Of a stretch of 40,664 nt of DNA, positions 33,474 to 40,664 are shown piece after piece. A model generated the notes under the pieces. That model saw only the letters and a list, made by a program, of their open reading frames with translations, did not search any database and was not told the DNA's origin. The stretch is taken from positions 1 to 40,664 of the forward strand of contig JAICXC010000038.1 in NCBI GenBank assembly GCA_025980665.1. The letters run 5' to 3'. The DNA comes from Bryobacteraceae bacterium. Its GTDB lineage: Bacteria; Acidobacteriota; Terriglobia; Bryobacterales; Bryobacteraceae. Numbering within the stretch: the stretch's first letter is position 1; each line of letters begins with the position of its first letter. A program made the position numbers and the translations under genes.

Positions 33474-35504
33474 ATGCGACTATTGAACGCAGTCTTCCTG
33501 ATCTTGCTGCTGGGCATGGGAGCGTGCTGGGGGCAAGGAAATGCTTCCGCTGCTAGCGCCGATCGGGCGAATGCCTATTACCATTACTCGCTCGGTCACA
33601 TGTATGCCGAGCTCGCCGGAAACACTACCAGCCGCAACGACTACGTAAATCTGGCGATCGAGAATTATAAGGCGGCCCTCAAGGCCGATCCCACCTCCCC
33701 GCTTCTAGCTGAAGAACTCTCCGATGTCTATAGCCAGAGCGGACGCATGCGCGACGGGCAGACAGACGCCGAGCAGGCGATTAAGACTAATCCCAACGAT
33801 CTCGCGGCGCATCGCGTCCTGGCTCGCATTTATGTACGTCAAATCGACGCGCAGCGCGGCCGTGTGAACGAGACTATGGTGCGTCAGGCCACGCAAGAGT
33901 ATCAAAAGATCACCGAGCTCGCCCCCAACGATGCCGATTCGTGGGTTTGGCTGGGCCGCCTGCAAAGCGCCTCCCAGAATATGGATGAGGCCGAGCGCGC
34001 ATTCAAGAAGGCTCTGGACATCGAACCGGACAACGAAGACGGCCTCACCGGCCTAGCCACGGTCTTGGGCATCAAAGGCGATGGTGCGGGAGCGGCCAAT
34101 CTGCTCAAGCGCGCTTCAGAGAAAAATCCGACCCCCGACAGTCTCAAGCGTCTGGCGGACGCCTACGAGCAGATGAAGGAATACGGGCTGGCGGCCGACA
34201 CGCTCCGCCGGGCATTGGAATTTAGCCCGCAAGACGCTCCCGATATCGAGCGCAAAATGGCCATGTACTTGATCTCGGCCGAACGTTACGACGATGCACT
34301 CGCGGCCTACCAGGAATTGGTGGCCGACGATCCTACGGATGCGGATTCGTACCTGCGGATGTCGCAGATCTACCGTCAGAAAAAGGACATGGTCAAAGCC
34401 CGCGAGGCTTCCGACAAAGCTAAGGCCATCGATCCGAACAACATCCAGGTCAGGCTGAACGAACTGTATATTTTGCAGGCCGAGGGGAAACCCGGCGAAG
34501 CCATCGAAGCGATGAAGAGCATCCTGCAACAAACCGAAAGCCGTTCCTACGATCCAGCGCAGTTGGAGAACCGCGGCGAACTGTTGGAGCAGCTCGGGGT
34601 AATGCAACAGCTCGCGGATCAGACTCAGCCCGCAGTCGATACTTATCGCCAGCTGGCTACTTTGGATCCGACAAAAGCGCCCCACGCTAGCGCGCGCATT
34701 ATCGCTGCCTACATGGGCGGGAAGGAGTATCCCAAGGCGCAGGAAGAAGCCGACGCCGCGATCAAGAAGTTTCCCAACGATCGTGAGGTTCGTGTGAGTC
34801 GCGCGTCGCTGCTGGCCGAAATGGGCAAGACCGACGCGGCCGTGGCGGATATAAAGAAGCTCCTCGACGGAAAGGACGATCGCGGGATTGAGCTGGCGCT
34901 GGCTGATCTCTACGTCAAGGGCCGCAAGTTCGATGACGCCGCCAAGGCCCTGGACGCGGCCGAGAAGATGTCGGACTCCCAGGAAGACAAGATGGACGTG
35001 TGGTTCCAGCGCGGTGCGATGTTCGAGCGGCAGAAAAACGTGGCCGCCGCCGAAACCGAGTTTCGCAAGGTTCTGGCCGTGGCGCCCGACAATCCCGCCA
35101 CGCTGAATTATCTGGGCTACATGCTGACGGATCGCAACTTGCGGCTGCCGGAAGCGCTCACCATGATCCAGAAAGCACTGGATCGCGATCCAAATAATGG
35201 CGCCTATCTGGATAGCTTGGGCTGGGTCTACTACCGCTTGAATAGAATTCCCGAAGCCGAGGACGCGATGCGCCGTGCCGTCGAACTGACGCCGCATGAT
35301 CCGACTATGCGCGATCATTACGCCGAAGTGCTCTTCAAGGCCTCCAAAGTTCGCGAAGCCATTGCGCAGTGGGAAGCATCGCTGCGCGAGTGGCAGACCA
35401 GTTCTCCCTCCGAGCTCGACACCGCCGAAGTGGCGAAGGTCAAGGACAAACTGGAAAACGCTCGGGTCCAGTTGGCCCGCCAGAACGGCGCCCGTCAGCA
35501 GTAA
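33474..35504 (+). CDS. Large secreted TPR protein
   Basis: 676 residues with a signal peptide (MRLLNAVFLILLLGMGACWG Q), which holds a Cys at residue 18 whose surroundings do not match a good lipobox. The rest is a chain of about 14 TPR-like helix pairs, for example AIENYKAALKADPTSPLLAE, EEYQKITELAPNDADSWVWL-like (QEYQKITELAPNDADSWVWL), AERAFKKALDIEPDNEDG, and ALTMIQKALDRDPNNGAYLD. TPR proteins are scaffolds, and none of the extra domains of known families is visible. SD GAGGAAAG is nine bases before the ATG. It is followed after 36 bases by the PafA-like phosphatase gene on the same strand, which may share its transcript. Confidence 0.85.
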   Translation: MRLLNAVFLILLLGMGACWGQGNASAASADRANAYYHYSLGHMYAELAGNTTSRNDYVNLAIENYKAALKADPTSPLLAEELSDVYSQSGRMRDGQTDAEQAIKTNPNDLAAHRVLARIYVRQIDAQRGRVNETMVRQATQEYQKITELAPNDADSWVWLGRLQSASQNMDEAERAFKKALDIEPDNEDGLTGLATVLGIKGDGAGAANLLKRASEKNPTPDSLKRLADAYEQMKEYGLAADTLRRALEFSPQDAPDIERKMAMYLISAERYDDALAAYQELVADDPTDADSYLRMSQIYRQKKDMVKAREASDKAKAIDPNNIQVRLNELYILQAEGKPGEAIEAMKSILQQTESRSYDPAQLENRGELLEQLGVMQQLADQTQPAVDTYRQLATLDPTKAPHASARIIAAYMGGKEYPKAQEEADAAIKKFPNDREVRVSRASLLAEMGKTDAAVADIKKLLDGKDDRGIELALADLYVKGRKFDDAAKALDAAEKMSDSQEDKMDVWFQRGAMFERQKNVAAAETEFRKVLAVAPDNPATLNYLGYMLTDRNLRLPEALTMIQKALDRDPNNGAYLDSLGWVYYRLNRIPEAEDAMRRAVELTPHDPTMRDHYAEVLFKASKVREAIAQWEASLREWQTSSPSELDTAEVAKVKDKLENARVQLARQNGARQQ

Positions 35505-35540
35505 TCGAATTTCCGCGCGGCGCTGTTAGACTAAAGCTTC

Positions 35541-37100
35541 ATGCGAAGGCGATTCCTTGCCGTCTTTCTGGGCTTGTGTGTCTCCGTAACTGCCCAGACG
35601 CACGTATCGGCGAAGGCCGGCGCGCAAACTAAACAAAGCCCGGCGCTGCCACCGAAACTGGTCCTGGCCATCGTTGTCGACCAGTTCCGCTATGACTATC
35701 TAACCCGTTTCCGTACCGAGTTTACCGGCGGCCTCAAACGCCTTCTGGATCAAGGGGCGGTCTTTACTAATGCCAACTACGACGCGGCGCCCACCGTGAC
35801 GGCAGTCGGACACTCTACGTTCCTTACGGGCGCAATGCCTGCCATGAGCGGCATTGTCGGCAACACGTGGTGGGATCGAACCACAGCCAAGTCGGTGACT
35901 AGCGTCTCCGACGATACGACCAAACTCGTGGGTGGCAATGGGAACGGTTCCTCGCCCGCGCGCCTGCTGGTGTCGACTGTCGGCGACGAACTCAAAATTT
36001 CCGGCAAGGGCGGGAAAATCATCGGCATATCGCTCAAGGATCGAAGCGCGATACTTCCTGCCGGCCATATGGCGGACGGCGCGTACTGGTTTGACGGGCA
36101 GTCCGGCAACTTTGTCTCCAGCACCTATTACTTTGCCGGACTTCCCGCATGGGTGCGGGATTACAACGCCGGGCATCCCGCCGACAAATACGCGGGGGTG
36201 GACTGGCTGGGCCACAAGATGCCCGCCGTGGGGCCGCAGCTCTACAACGCCGTTGATGCTTCGCCCTTCGGAGACGAACTCTTGCAGGCCCTGGCGATAC
36301 GCGCGCTATCCGCTGAAAACCTGGGCGCCGGGCCGAAGACCGATCTGCTGGCAGTCAGTTATTCCTCGGTCGATTACGTCGGTCATCGCGAGGGGCCTGA
36401 TTCGCCCGAAATGCATGACATGGTCAGGCGCGTCGATAGACTGATCGGCGCGCTGATCGACGCTGCCGAGGCGCGCGCGGGGCGGGGAAAAGTATTAGTG
36501 GCATTTACGGCCGATCACGGCTCGGCGTCCCTCCCTGAAGTAAACCAAAAACGAAAGATGCCGGGCGGCCGGTTGGCCTGGAGCACGTATCGCGCCGCGG
36601 TCGAGAAGGCGCTCAATGAAAAATTCGGCGCCGGCCAATGGATCTCTTTCAGCGCCGACGGTGTCATATACTTCAGCCCCAATCCGATTCCGGGCAAGAA
36701 GCTTGATATGACTGAAATCCAGAAAGTGGCCGCCGATACGATTCGCGCACAGCCACACATTGGGCGCGTTTACACCAGGTCGCAGATCGAACAAGGCGCC
36801 GTGGGGCGCGATCCGGTGGATACCCGAGTCCGCAACGGATTCAACCCCGCGCGTGGTCCCGACATCTTCACTGTGACGGATCCGTATTATATATTTAACG
36901 CCACCGGAACTACCCATGGCTCGCCTTACGGATACGATACTCATGTACCGGTCATCTTTCTGGGCTCGGCGCAGATCCGCGCTGGCAGCTATGCGGGAAC
37001 CGTCGGCGTCGAGGATATTGCCCCTACGCTTGCCACGCTGCTGGCCATCGAAACCCCTAGCGGTAACATGGGCCGTGTGCTTACGGAGATGCTGAAGTAG
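35541..37100 (+). CDS. Secreted alkaline phosphatase of the PafA type
   Basis: 519 residues with a signal peptide (MRRRFLAVFLGLCVSVTAQT). Nucleotide pyrophosphatase/phosphodiesterase superfamily: LVLAIVVDQFRYDYLTRF (metal Asp47), AAPTVTAVGHSTFLTGAMPA with the nucleophilic Thr, VSYSSVDYVGHREGPDSPEM, FTADHGSASLPEVNQ and GTTHGSPYGYDTHVPVIFLG, which supply metal-binding Asp/His. The ends EDIAPTLATLLAIETPSGNM match PafA-like enzymes. These are periplasmic phosphomonoesterases that release phosphate from organic phosphates, constitutively in some groups. The short gap to the OmpH-like gene suggests joint transcription. Confidence 0.9.
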   Translation: MRRRFLAVFLGLCVSVTAQTHVSAKAGAQTKQSPALPPKLVLAIVVDQFRYDYLTRFRTEFTGGLKRLLDQGAVFTNANYDAAPTVTAVGHSTFLTGAMPAMSGIVGNTWWDRTTAKSVTSVSDDTTKLVGGNGNGSSPARLLVSTVGDELKISGKGGKIIGISLKDRSAILPAGHMADGAYWFDGQSGNFVSSTYYFAGLPAWVRDYNAGHPADKYAGVDWLGHKMPAVGPQLYNAVDASPFGDELLQALAIRALSAENLGAGPKTDLLAVSYSSVDYVGHREGPDSPEMHDMVRRVDRLIGALIDAAEARAGRGKVLVAFTADHGSASLPEVNQKRKMPGGRLAWSTYRAAVEKALNEKFGAGQWISFSADGVIYFSPNPIPGKKLDMTEIQKVAADTIRAQPHIGRVYTRSQIEQGAVGRDPVDTRVRNGFNPARGPDIFTVTDPYYIFNATGTTHGSPYGYDTHVPVIFLGSAQIRAGSYAGTVGVEDIAPTLATLLAIETPSGNMGRVLTEMLK

Positions 37101-37142
37101 GCGGTGGGTTGTAGAATGTACTTAAAGGAGTTCGAGTCGCTC

Positions 37143-37694
37143 ATGCGTTCTTTTGTGATTTTCCGCGCGGTCGTGTGCCTCGCTGTTTGCGCCGGCGTGA
37201 TTTCTGTATCCCCGGCGATGGCGCAGGCCCCCGCTGGAGCTATCCAGACCAAAGTCGCCGTCATTAATTTCCAGAATTCCGTGCTGAGCACCGCTGAGAT
37301 TCAAAAGGTGCTCAAAGACATCCAGGTCAAATACAAGCCGCGGCAGGACGCGCTGCAGAAGGGCCAGCAGGAGCTTTCCGATATTCAGACGCAGCTCCAG
37401 GCCAGCCAGGGTAAGTTGAGCCAGTCCGGCGAAGCCGATCTCCAGGCTCGCGGCCAGCGCAAGCAAACCCAGCTCCAGCGCCTAAACGACGATTTGACAG
37501 CCGATTTCGAAGCCGACCGTGACGACGCGGTCCGCAAAGCCAGCACTCGTATGCAGGAGCTACTCAAAAAATTCGCCGAAGAGAAGGGCCTGGACCTGAT
37601 TGTCGACTCGGCCGCTGCGCCTTTTTTCAAATCCGGAATCGACATCACCGATCAGGTGGTCGCCGCCTACGATAAAGCCTATCCGGCGAAGTAA
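37143..37694 (+). CDS. OmpH/Skp-family periplasmic chaperone
   Basis: 183 residues from ATG 37143, which starts a signal peptide (MRSFVIFRAVVCLAVCAGVI, cut after AMAQA). The mature protein begins with TKVAVINFQNSVLSTAEIQK (typical of OmpH, VAVVNFQ) and continues as a long amphipathic coiled coil (about 60-150, QDALQKGQQELSDIQTQLQA) that returns to a short C-terminal strand LDLIVDSAAAPFFKSGIDIT. Skp proteins hold unfolded outer-membrane proteins in the periplasm. An earlier ATG at 37116 would add nine residues. Preceding GGAG is 12 bases from the chosen ATG. The DUF885 and beta-barrel genes nearby are possible clients, but only by general reasoning. Confidence 0.85.
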   Translation: MRSFVIFRAVVCLAVCAGVISVSPAMAQAPAGAIQTKVAVINFQNSVLSTAEIQKVLKDIQVKYKPRQDALQKGQQELSDIQTQLQASQGKLSQSGEADLQARGQRKQTQLQRLNDDLTADFEADRDDAVRKASTRMQELLKKFAEEKGLDLIVDSAAAPFFKSGIDITDQVVAAYDKAYPAK

Positions 37695-37704
37695 AACTAA
37701 GTAG

Positions 37705-38199
37705 ATGCCGGGTTATCTGGACACCTACGGAGTCGGCGAGGAGCGCCGTGGACGCTGGATCAAGCGAGTCATTTTCAGTGTCTTGGCCGTCGGCATCATA
37801 GGCACTTGCTCCTACCTGTACTTCCGCACGTGGCCACAGGAGCAGGCGCTCAAGCGCTTCTTTGCCGCCCTCGACAGCAAGGATTTTCAAGGCGCCTACC
37901 GGATGTGGTGCCCTACCGATGGTGTCTGCAAATACAATCCGTTCGACATGTTCGAGAAGGACTTTGGACCCACAACACCTTACTCTCATGGGAGCGCCGC
38001 CAAGGTCGATAACGTCGATTACTGCGGCGAAAGCGTGGTCTTCAACGTTTCCTATCCCAACGCGGATCCACTGGTGCTGGTGGTGAGACGCGACGACAAT
38101 GTGATCAGCTTCGCGCCCTCCGATTGGGAGCGCTGCCCCGGGCGGCATTTGCAACTCCGGCGATTCTTTAAATCGCTATTTTCCAGATCACCTGCCTGA
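37705..38199 (+). CDS. Single-pass membrane protein of unknown function
   Basis: 164 residues. An N-terminal cytoplasmic segment ends RRGRWIKR, followed by one membrane helix (VIFSVLAVGIIGTCSYLYF, about 22-40). The external part has WPQEQALKRFFAALDSKDFQ with GAYRMWCPTDGVCKYNPFDM, four Cys in all and a beta-rich end (VVFNVSYPNADPLVLVVRRD). The pattern resembles small NTF2-like or DUF4878-like domains, but I do not place it. It begins ten bases after the OmpH gene and ends five bases from the end of the opposite-strand gene, so it is the last gene of this run. Confidence 0.7.
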   Translation: MPGYLDTYGVGEERRGRWIKRVIFSVLAVGIIGTCSYLYFRTWPQEQALKRFFAALDSKDFQGAYRMWCPTDGVCKYNPFDMFEKDFGPTTPYSHGSAAKVDNVDYCGESVVFNVSYPNADPLVLVVRRDDNVISFAPSDWERCPGRHLQLRRFFKSLFSRSPA

Positions 38200-38204
38200 C
38201 TCGG

Positions 38205-38990
38205 TCAATGTTTGCCTGGAGAATTGAGATCTTTTGACCACAGTAGTTTCAGCGTCAACCTATCGGACGCGCCAGTCACCCCGATGCCCACGCCGGCTTC
38301 AAAGTCCCCAAACCTAGCGGTGCCGTGATCGAAGACTCCGTATATCTGATGGAACTGCTCGCTGGCCGAGTAGAAGTTGCGCAGTGGACCGAAATCGGCA
38401 TACTCTTCAACTGCTACGGCCGTTTTGGGATTTAAGTTGTAAGCCACTCGCGTCGCCGGAGCGAAATCAAGGCTCTTGAAGCCGCCGGTAAACGAGTTGT
38501 CGAGAATAGGATTCACGATAATGTCCACCGGATGCAGGTGCCAACCGATGATAGGCCGGATCTCGGAGGTATAGCGCCTTTCGTCCCAATGTCTCGAGTT
38601 GTAACTGAACTCGAAATTGGCGGCGTAAAAGAACTTGCGATCGTCCGCATGCGGCACGGCAAACAGCAGCCGGATCTTGCCGCCGTTGATCGTCGGACCA
38701 CGGTCCGCGGAGATGCTGTAGAGCGGCAGATAAAGCCCTGCTTCGAACCAATCCGTCACTCCGTACGCCCATTCCGTAACGCCATTGAGATTTTTGTTAT
38801 TGACGAGGCCGCCGGGGAACGCGGGGGTCTTCGGGCCCCTGGGCGTAAAGTTGTTGTGCCAGGTGAGATTGAACACACCCGGGTCGGCAATTGCGCCATC
38901 GTATACCTGGATCTCGTCGGTCTGCGCAAAGGTGAGCGCGGGCATTGCAATCATAGCGACAGCTGTCGCCAATAGGAGGTGCGTCTTCAT
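38205..38990 (-). CDS. Outer-membrane beta-barrel-like protein
   Basis: 261 residues from ATG 38990, with a signal peptide (MKTHLLLATAVAMIAMPALT, cut after FAQ). An upstream ATG would add six residues; the later one gives the better signal peptide. The mature protein alternates short aromatic strands with turns (FNLTWHNNFTPRGPKTPAFP, WFEAGLYLPLYSISADRGPT, FFYAANFEFSYNSRHWDERR, DRLTLKLLWSKDLNSPGKH), the pattern of a barrel of 10-12 strands. This fits proteins annotated as putative outer-membrane or phenol-MetA-type porins. Role not shown. A minus-strand TATACT (39033-39038) may be its -10 box. Confidence 0.7.
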   Translation of the reverse strand: MKTHLLLATAVAMIAMPALTFAQTDEIQVYDGAIADPGVFNLTWHNNFTPRGPKTPAFPGGLVNNKNLNGVTEWAYGVTDWFEAGLYLPLYSISADRGPTINGGKIRLLFAVPHADDRKFFYAANFEFSYNSRHWDERRYTSEIRPIIGWHLHPVDIIVNPILDNSFTGGFKSLDFAPATRVAYNLNPKTAVAVEEYADFGPLRNFYSASEQFHQIYGVFDHGTARFGDFEAGVGIGVTGASDRLTLKLLWSKDLNSPGKH

Positions 38991-39069
38991 GCGAGCGAAA
39001 GGCCTCATTCTGGATTTGGAATCGGTCTAGAAAGTATAGCCAAACTGAGAGAGCTAGCGAGTGGAACTT

Positions 39070-40664
39070 TTACTGCAGTAAGGCGTCCAGGGCGGGTAGC
39101 GGTACGCCGCTTTCCTTGAGCGCCCGCTCGTTGAACTCCTTGAGCGAGTAAGAGCTGCCTTTGCGCTGTTTATAGTGCTCGCGGACGTCGAGCCATCCCT
39201 TCCAACCGACGAAATAGGTCGGCAGCTGGCAGGAGGAGAGTTGCGCGCGCTGGAGCTTGGCGGTAGCTTCTTCCTTCTCCTGAAAGGTGTCTTTCATCAT
39301 CAGGTCGAGCGCTTCCTGATCGGTCATGCCCATGGTCTGAAGCCGTATATCCAGAATGGTGTTCGCCAGCACGCGCAGGATCTGTTTGTAGAACGTCAGC
39401 CAAAGAGCTTTACTGTTATCGAGGTATCCTTCATCCGACATCATCTGTTGGGTGTAGACGGCCCAGCCCTCGACATACGGAGTATTCGCCAAGATGGTTC
39501 GCAGCAGGCGGCGCGAGACGGGCTGCACGTCGTTCGCGTATTCCAGTTGCACGTAATGGCCCGGCATGGCTTCGTGGATGGTCAGCTCCTGGAGTCCGTA
39601 GTTGTTATACTCGCGGAGTTTCGATTCGATTCGGGCGGGTGGCCAGTTCTTGGGGATCGGCGTGATCCAGTAGAACGCGCCGAGCTGCGGCTCGAGCGGC
39701 GGCGCCGGGTTGAAACCGCCCACGCCGTATATGCCGCGCATGAACTCGGGCGTCTCGATTACATCCAGATTGGATCGCGTCGGCAGCGTCAGAAGATCCT
39801 TCTGTTTGACGAACGCGGTCGCCTGGGCCAGAGTCTCCTTGGCCTTGGCGATGTAGGTATCGGGCGTGGCATGCTGGCGGGCGACATCGTCTAGCGCCTG
39901 CTGGATCGTTTTGGGCGCGGCGAGCTTGGCCATCTGGGCCCGCACGGTTTTCAGGTCGGCCTCCGCGGCGGCCAGCAGATCCTCGGGCGTGCGGCCGGAC
40001 GCCAGGACCAGCGCGAACTTTCGCGCATACTTTTCTTTTCCCAGACGCCAGTCGGAGGTGTTGGCGGACAGCTTATCTTTGAGGAACGTATTGAAATCCC
40101 GCACCGAAGCCAGCGCCTTATCCGCGGCTGCACCATAGGCCCCCTTTAGCGATTCTGGAGCCGCATTGCGCAGCGTCTTATCGATCAGCTCGATGTTTCC
40201 GTCATTCTCTTCGCCCGCCACGCGATTCCAGACTTCCGGCGCATCCACCAGATTCGCTTTAGCCTGGTCGAACAGCGCGGGAATTCGTTCCAGGCGCTTG
40301 ATGATATGCCCGAAGCGCTTTTCGACAGGAGCATAGTTGAGCATGTAGGGGGTGTAGAGGGCGTTTCCGACCAGCTCAACGTACACGGTCGGATTATGCC
40401 GGTAGCTCTGCAGGGTGTTCAACTCGAGCAGCGCCGCCTCTACATTGTTTTTCATAATGTCGAGATCCACGCGCTGCTCCTTATCCAGCTGGCTGCTGTC
40501 CAGAGCGGTTGCGCGGAGCTGGAAGTCGTTGTAGAAGTTGCGCTGCTGATCTATACCTCCAGCGCTGTAATCGTCGATTAGCTCATCCAGGGGAACACCG
40601 TTGTGCACGTGGTATCCGACACCAGTCGCGCTCACGGGCGATAAGGCTAAGCTCCCATACAGGA
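39070..40664 (-). CDS. DUF885 family protein, 5'-truncated
   Basis: The frame runs open to the window edge (reading LYGSLALSPVSATGVGYHVH), so the signal peptide and true start lie outside. About 530 residues are visible. The key motif is LTIHEAMPGHYVQLEY, with His-Glu-x-x-x-x-His typical of the zinc-binding site of DUF885 (PF05960), and the family features GVPLDELIDDYSAGG, YRHNPTVYVELVGNALY, GAFYWITPIPKNWP, EGWAVYTQQMMSDEGYLD and ILDIRLQTMGMTDQEAL. Many members are exported and resemble metallopeptidases of the carboxypeptidase or thermolysin-like sort, but activity is rarely shown. Ends with LPALDALLQ. Confidence 0.88.
   Translation of the reverse strand, partial: LYGSLALSPVSATGVGYHVHNGVPLDELIDDYSAGGIDQQRNFYNDFQLRATALDSSQLDKEQRVDLDIMKNNVEAALLELNTLQSYRHNPTVYVELVGNALYTPYMLNYAPVEKRFGHIIKRLERIPALFDQAKANLVDAPEVWNRVAGEENDGNIELIDKTLRNAAPESLKGAYGAAADKALASVRDFNTFLKDKLSANTSDWRLGKEKYARKFALVLASGRTPEDLLAAAEADLKTVRAQMAKLAAPKTIQQALDDVARQHATPDTYIAKAKETLAQATAFVKQKDLLTLPTRSNLDVIETPEFMRGIYGVGGFNPAPPLEPQLGAFYWITPIPKNWPPARIESKLREYNNYGLQELTIHEAMPGHYVQLEYANDVQPVSRRLLRTILANTPYVEGWAVYTQQMMSDEGYLDNSKALWLTFYKQILRVLANTILDIRLQTMGMTDQEALDLMMKDTFQEKEEATAKLQRAQLSSCQLPTYFVGWKGWLDVREHYKQRKGSSYSLKEFNERALKESGVPLPALDALLQ

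Noticed and set aside
34116..35318. 400-codon minus-strand frame opposite the large TPR gene
   Set aside because: No domain, no start signals; the TPR frame has a signal peptide and ribosome-binding site.

Overview
The window looks like a chromosomal segment of a GC-rich acidobacterium, most likely of the Bryobacter/Solibacter type. This is inferred from gene content, not from a marker gene. The pointers are a frameshifted permease of the acidobacterial duplicated-permease kind, a decayed VWFA-related lipoprotein-like gene, a serine/threonine kinase carrying TolB-like and TPR regions, and several secreted TPR and YXWGXW-type proteins. Most of the segment is ordinary core and housekeeping DNA. 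One short stretch at a tRNA gene is clearly foreign.

Layout. 1-2.5 kb: the 3' part of a PQQ-dependent dehydrogenase, then a VWFA-type pseudogene. 2.5-6.8 kb: a periplasmic CusF-like copper-binding protein, divergent from a histidine kinase/response regulator pair, followed by a membrane SpoIIE-type phosphatase. Repeated GTTAA half-sites lie upstream of both the copper gene and the phosphatase gene. 6.97-8.03 kb: a collapsed integrative element in tRNA-Ser(GCU), with flanking att-like repeats, two tiny phage-type genes and a methylase start joined to an integrase tail. 8.1-9.4 kb: a featureless stretch, then a DUF169 gene preceded by a strong promoter, a structured leader and an intrinsic terminator. 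9.5-13.9 kb: a DUF6599-like protein overlapping secA, and a small secreted protein upstream.

14-20 kb: the frameshifted permease, lgt, an orphan TadE/TadG-like trio, a small unknown protein and a DUF1015 protein. 20.1-23.4 kb: a nucleoside salvage operon (pyrimidine-nucleoside phosphorylase, NupC transporter, purine nucleoside phosphorylase). 23.5-26.1 kb: a YXWGXW protein and the kinase-TolB-TPR protein. 26.2-29.4 kb: a YtrA-type GntR regulator with its operator, ABC ATPase, permease and a second SpoIIE-type phosphatase in one operon. 29.4-33.4 kb: a minus-strand run miaA, PilZ-J-domain protein, TPR protein, PP2C phosphatase. 33.5-38.2 kb: a large TPR protein, a PafA-like alkaline phosphatase, an OmpH/Skp-like chaperone and a small membrane protein. 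38.2-40.7 kb: a beta-barrel-like outer-membrane protein and a 5'-truncated DUF885 protein.

The recurring theme is signalling: a two-component pair, two SpoIIE-like phosphatases, one PP2C, one Ser/Thr kinase and a PilZ-J fusion within 30 kb. The observations I rate highest are the leader RNA before DUF169, the tRNA-Ser element remnant, the PilZ-J protein and its operon, and the shared half-site clusters around the two-component genes.
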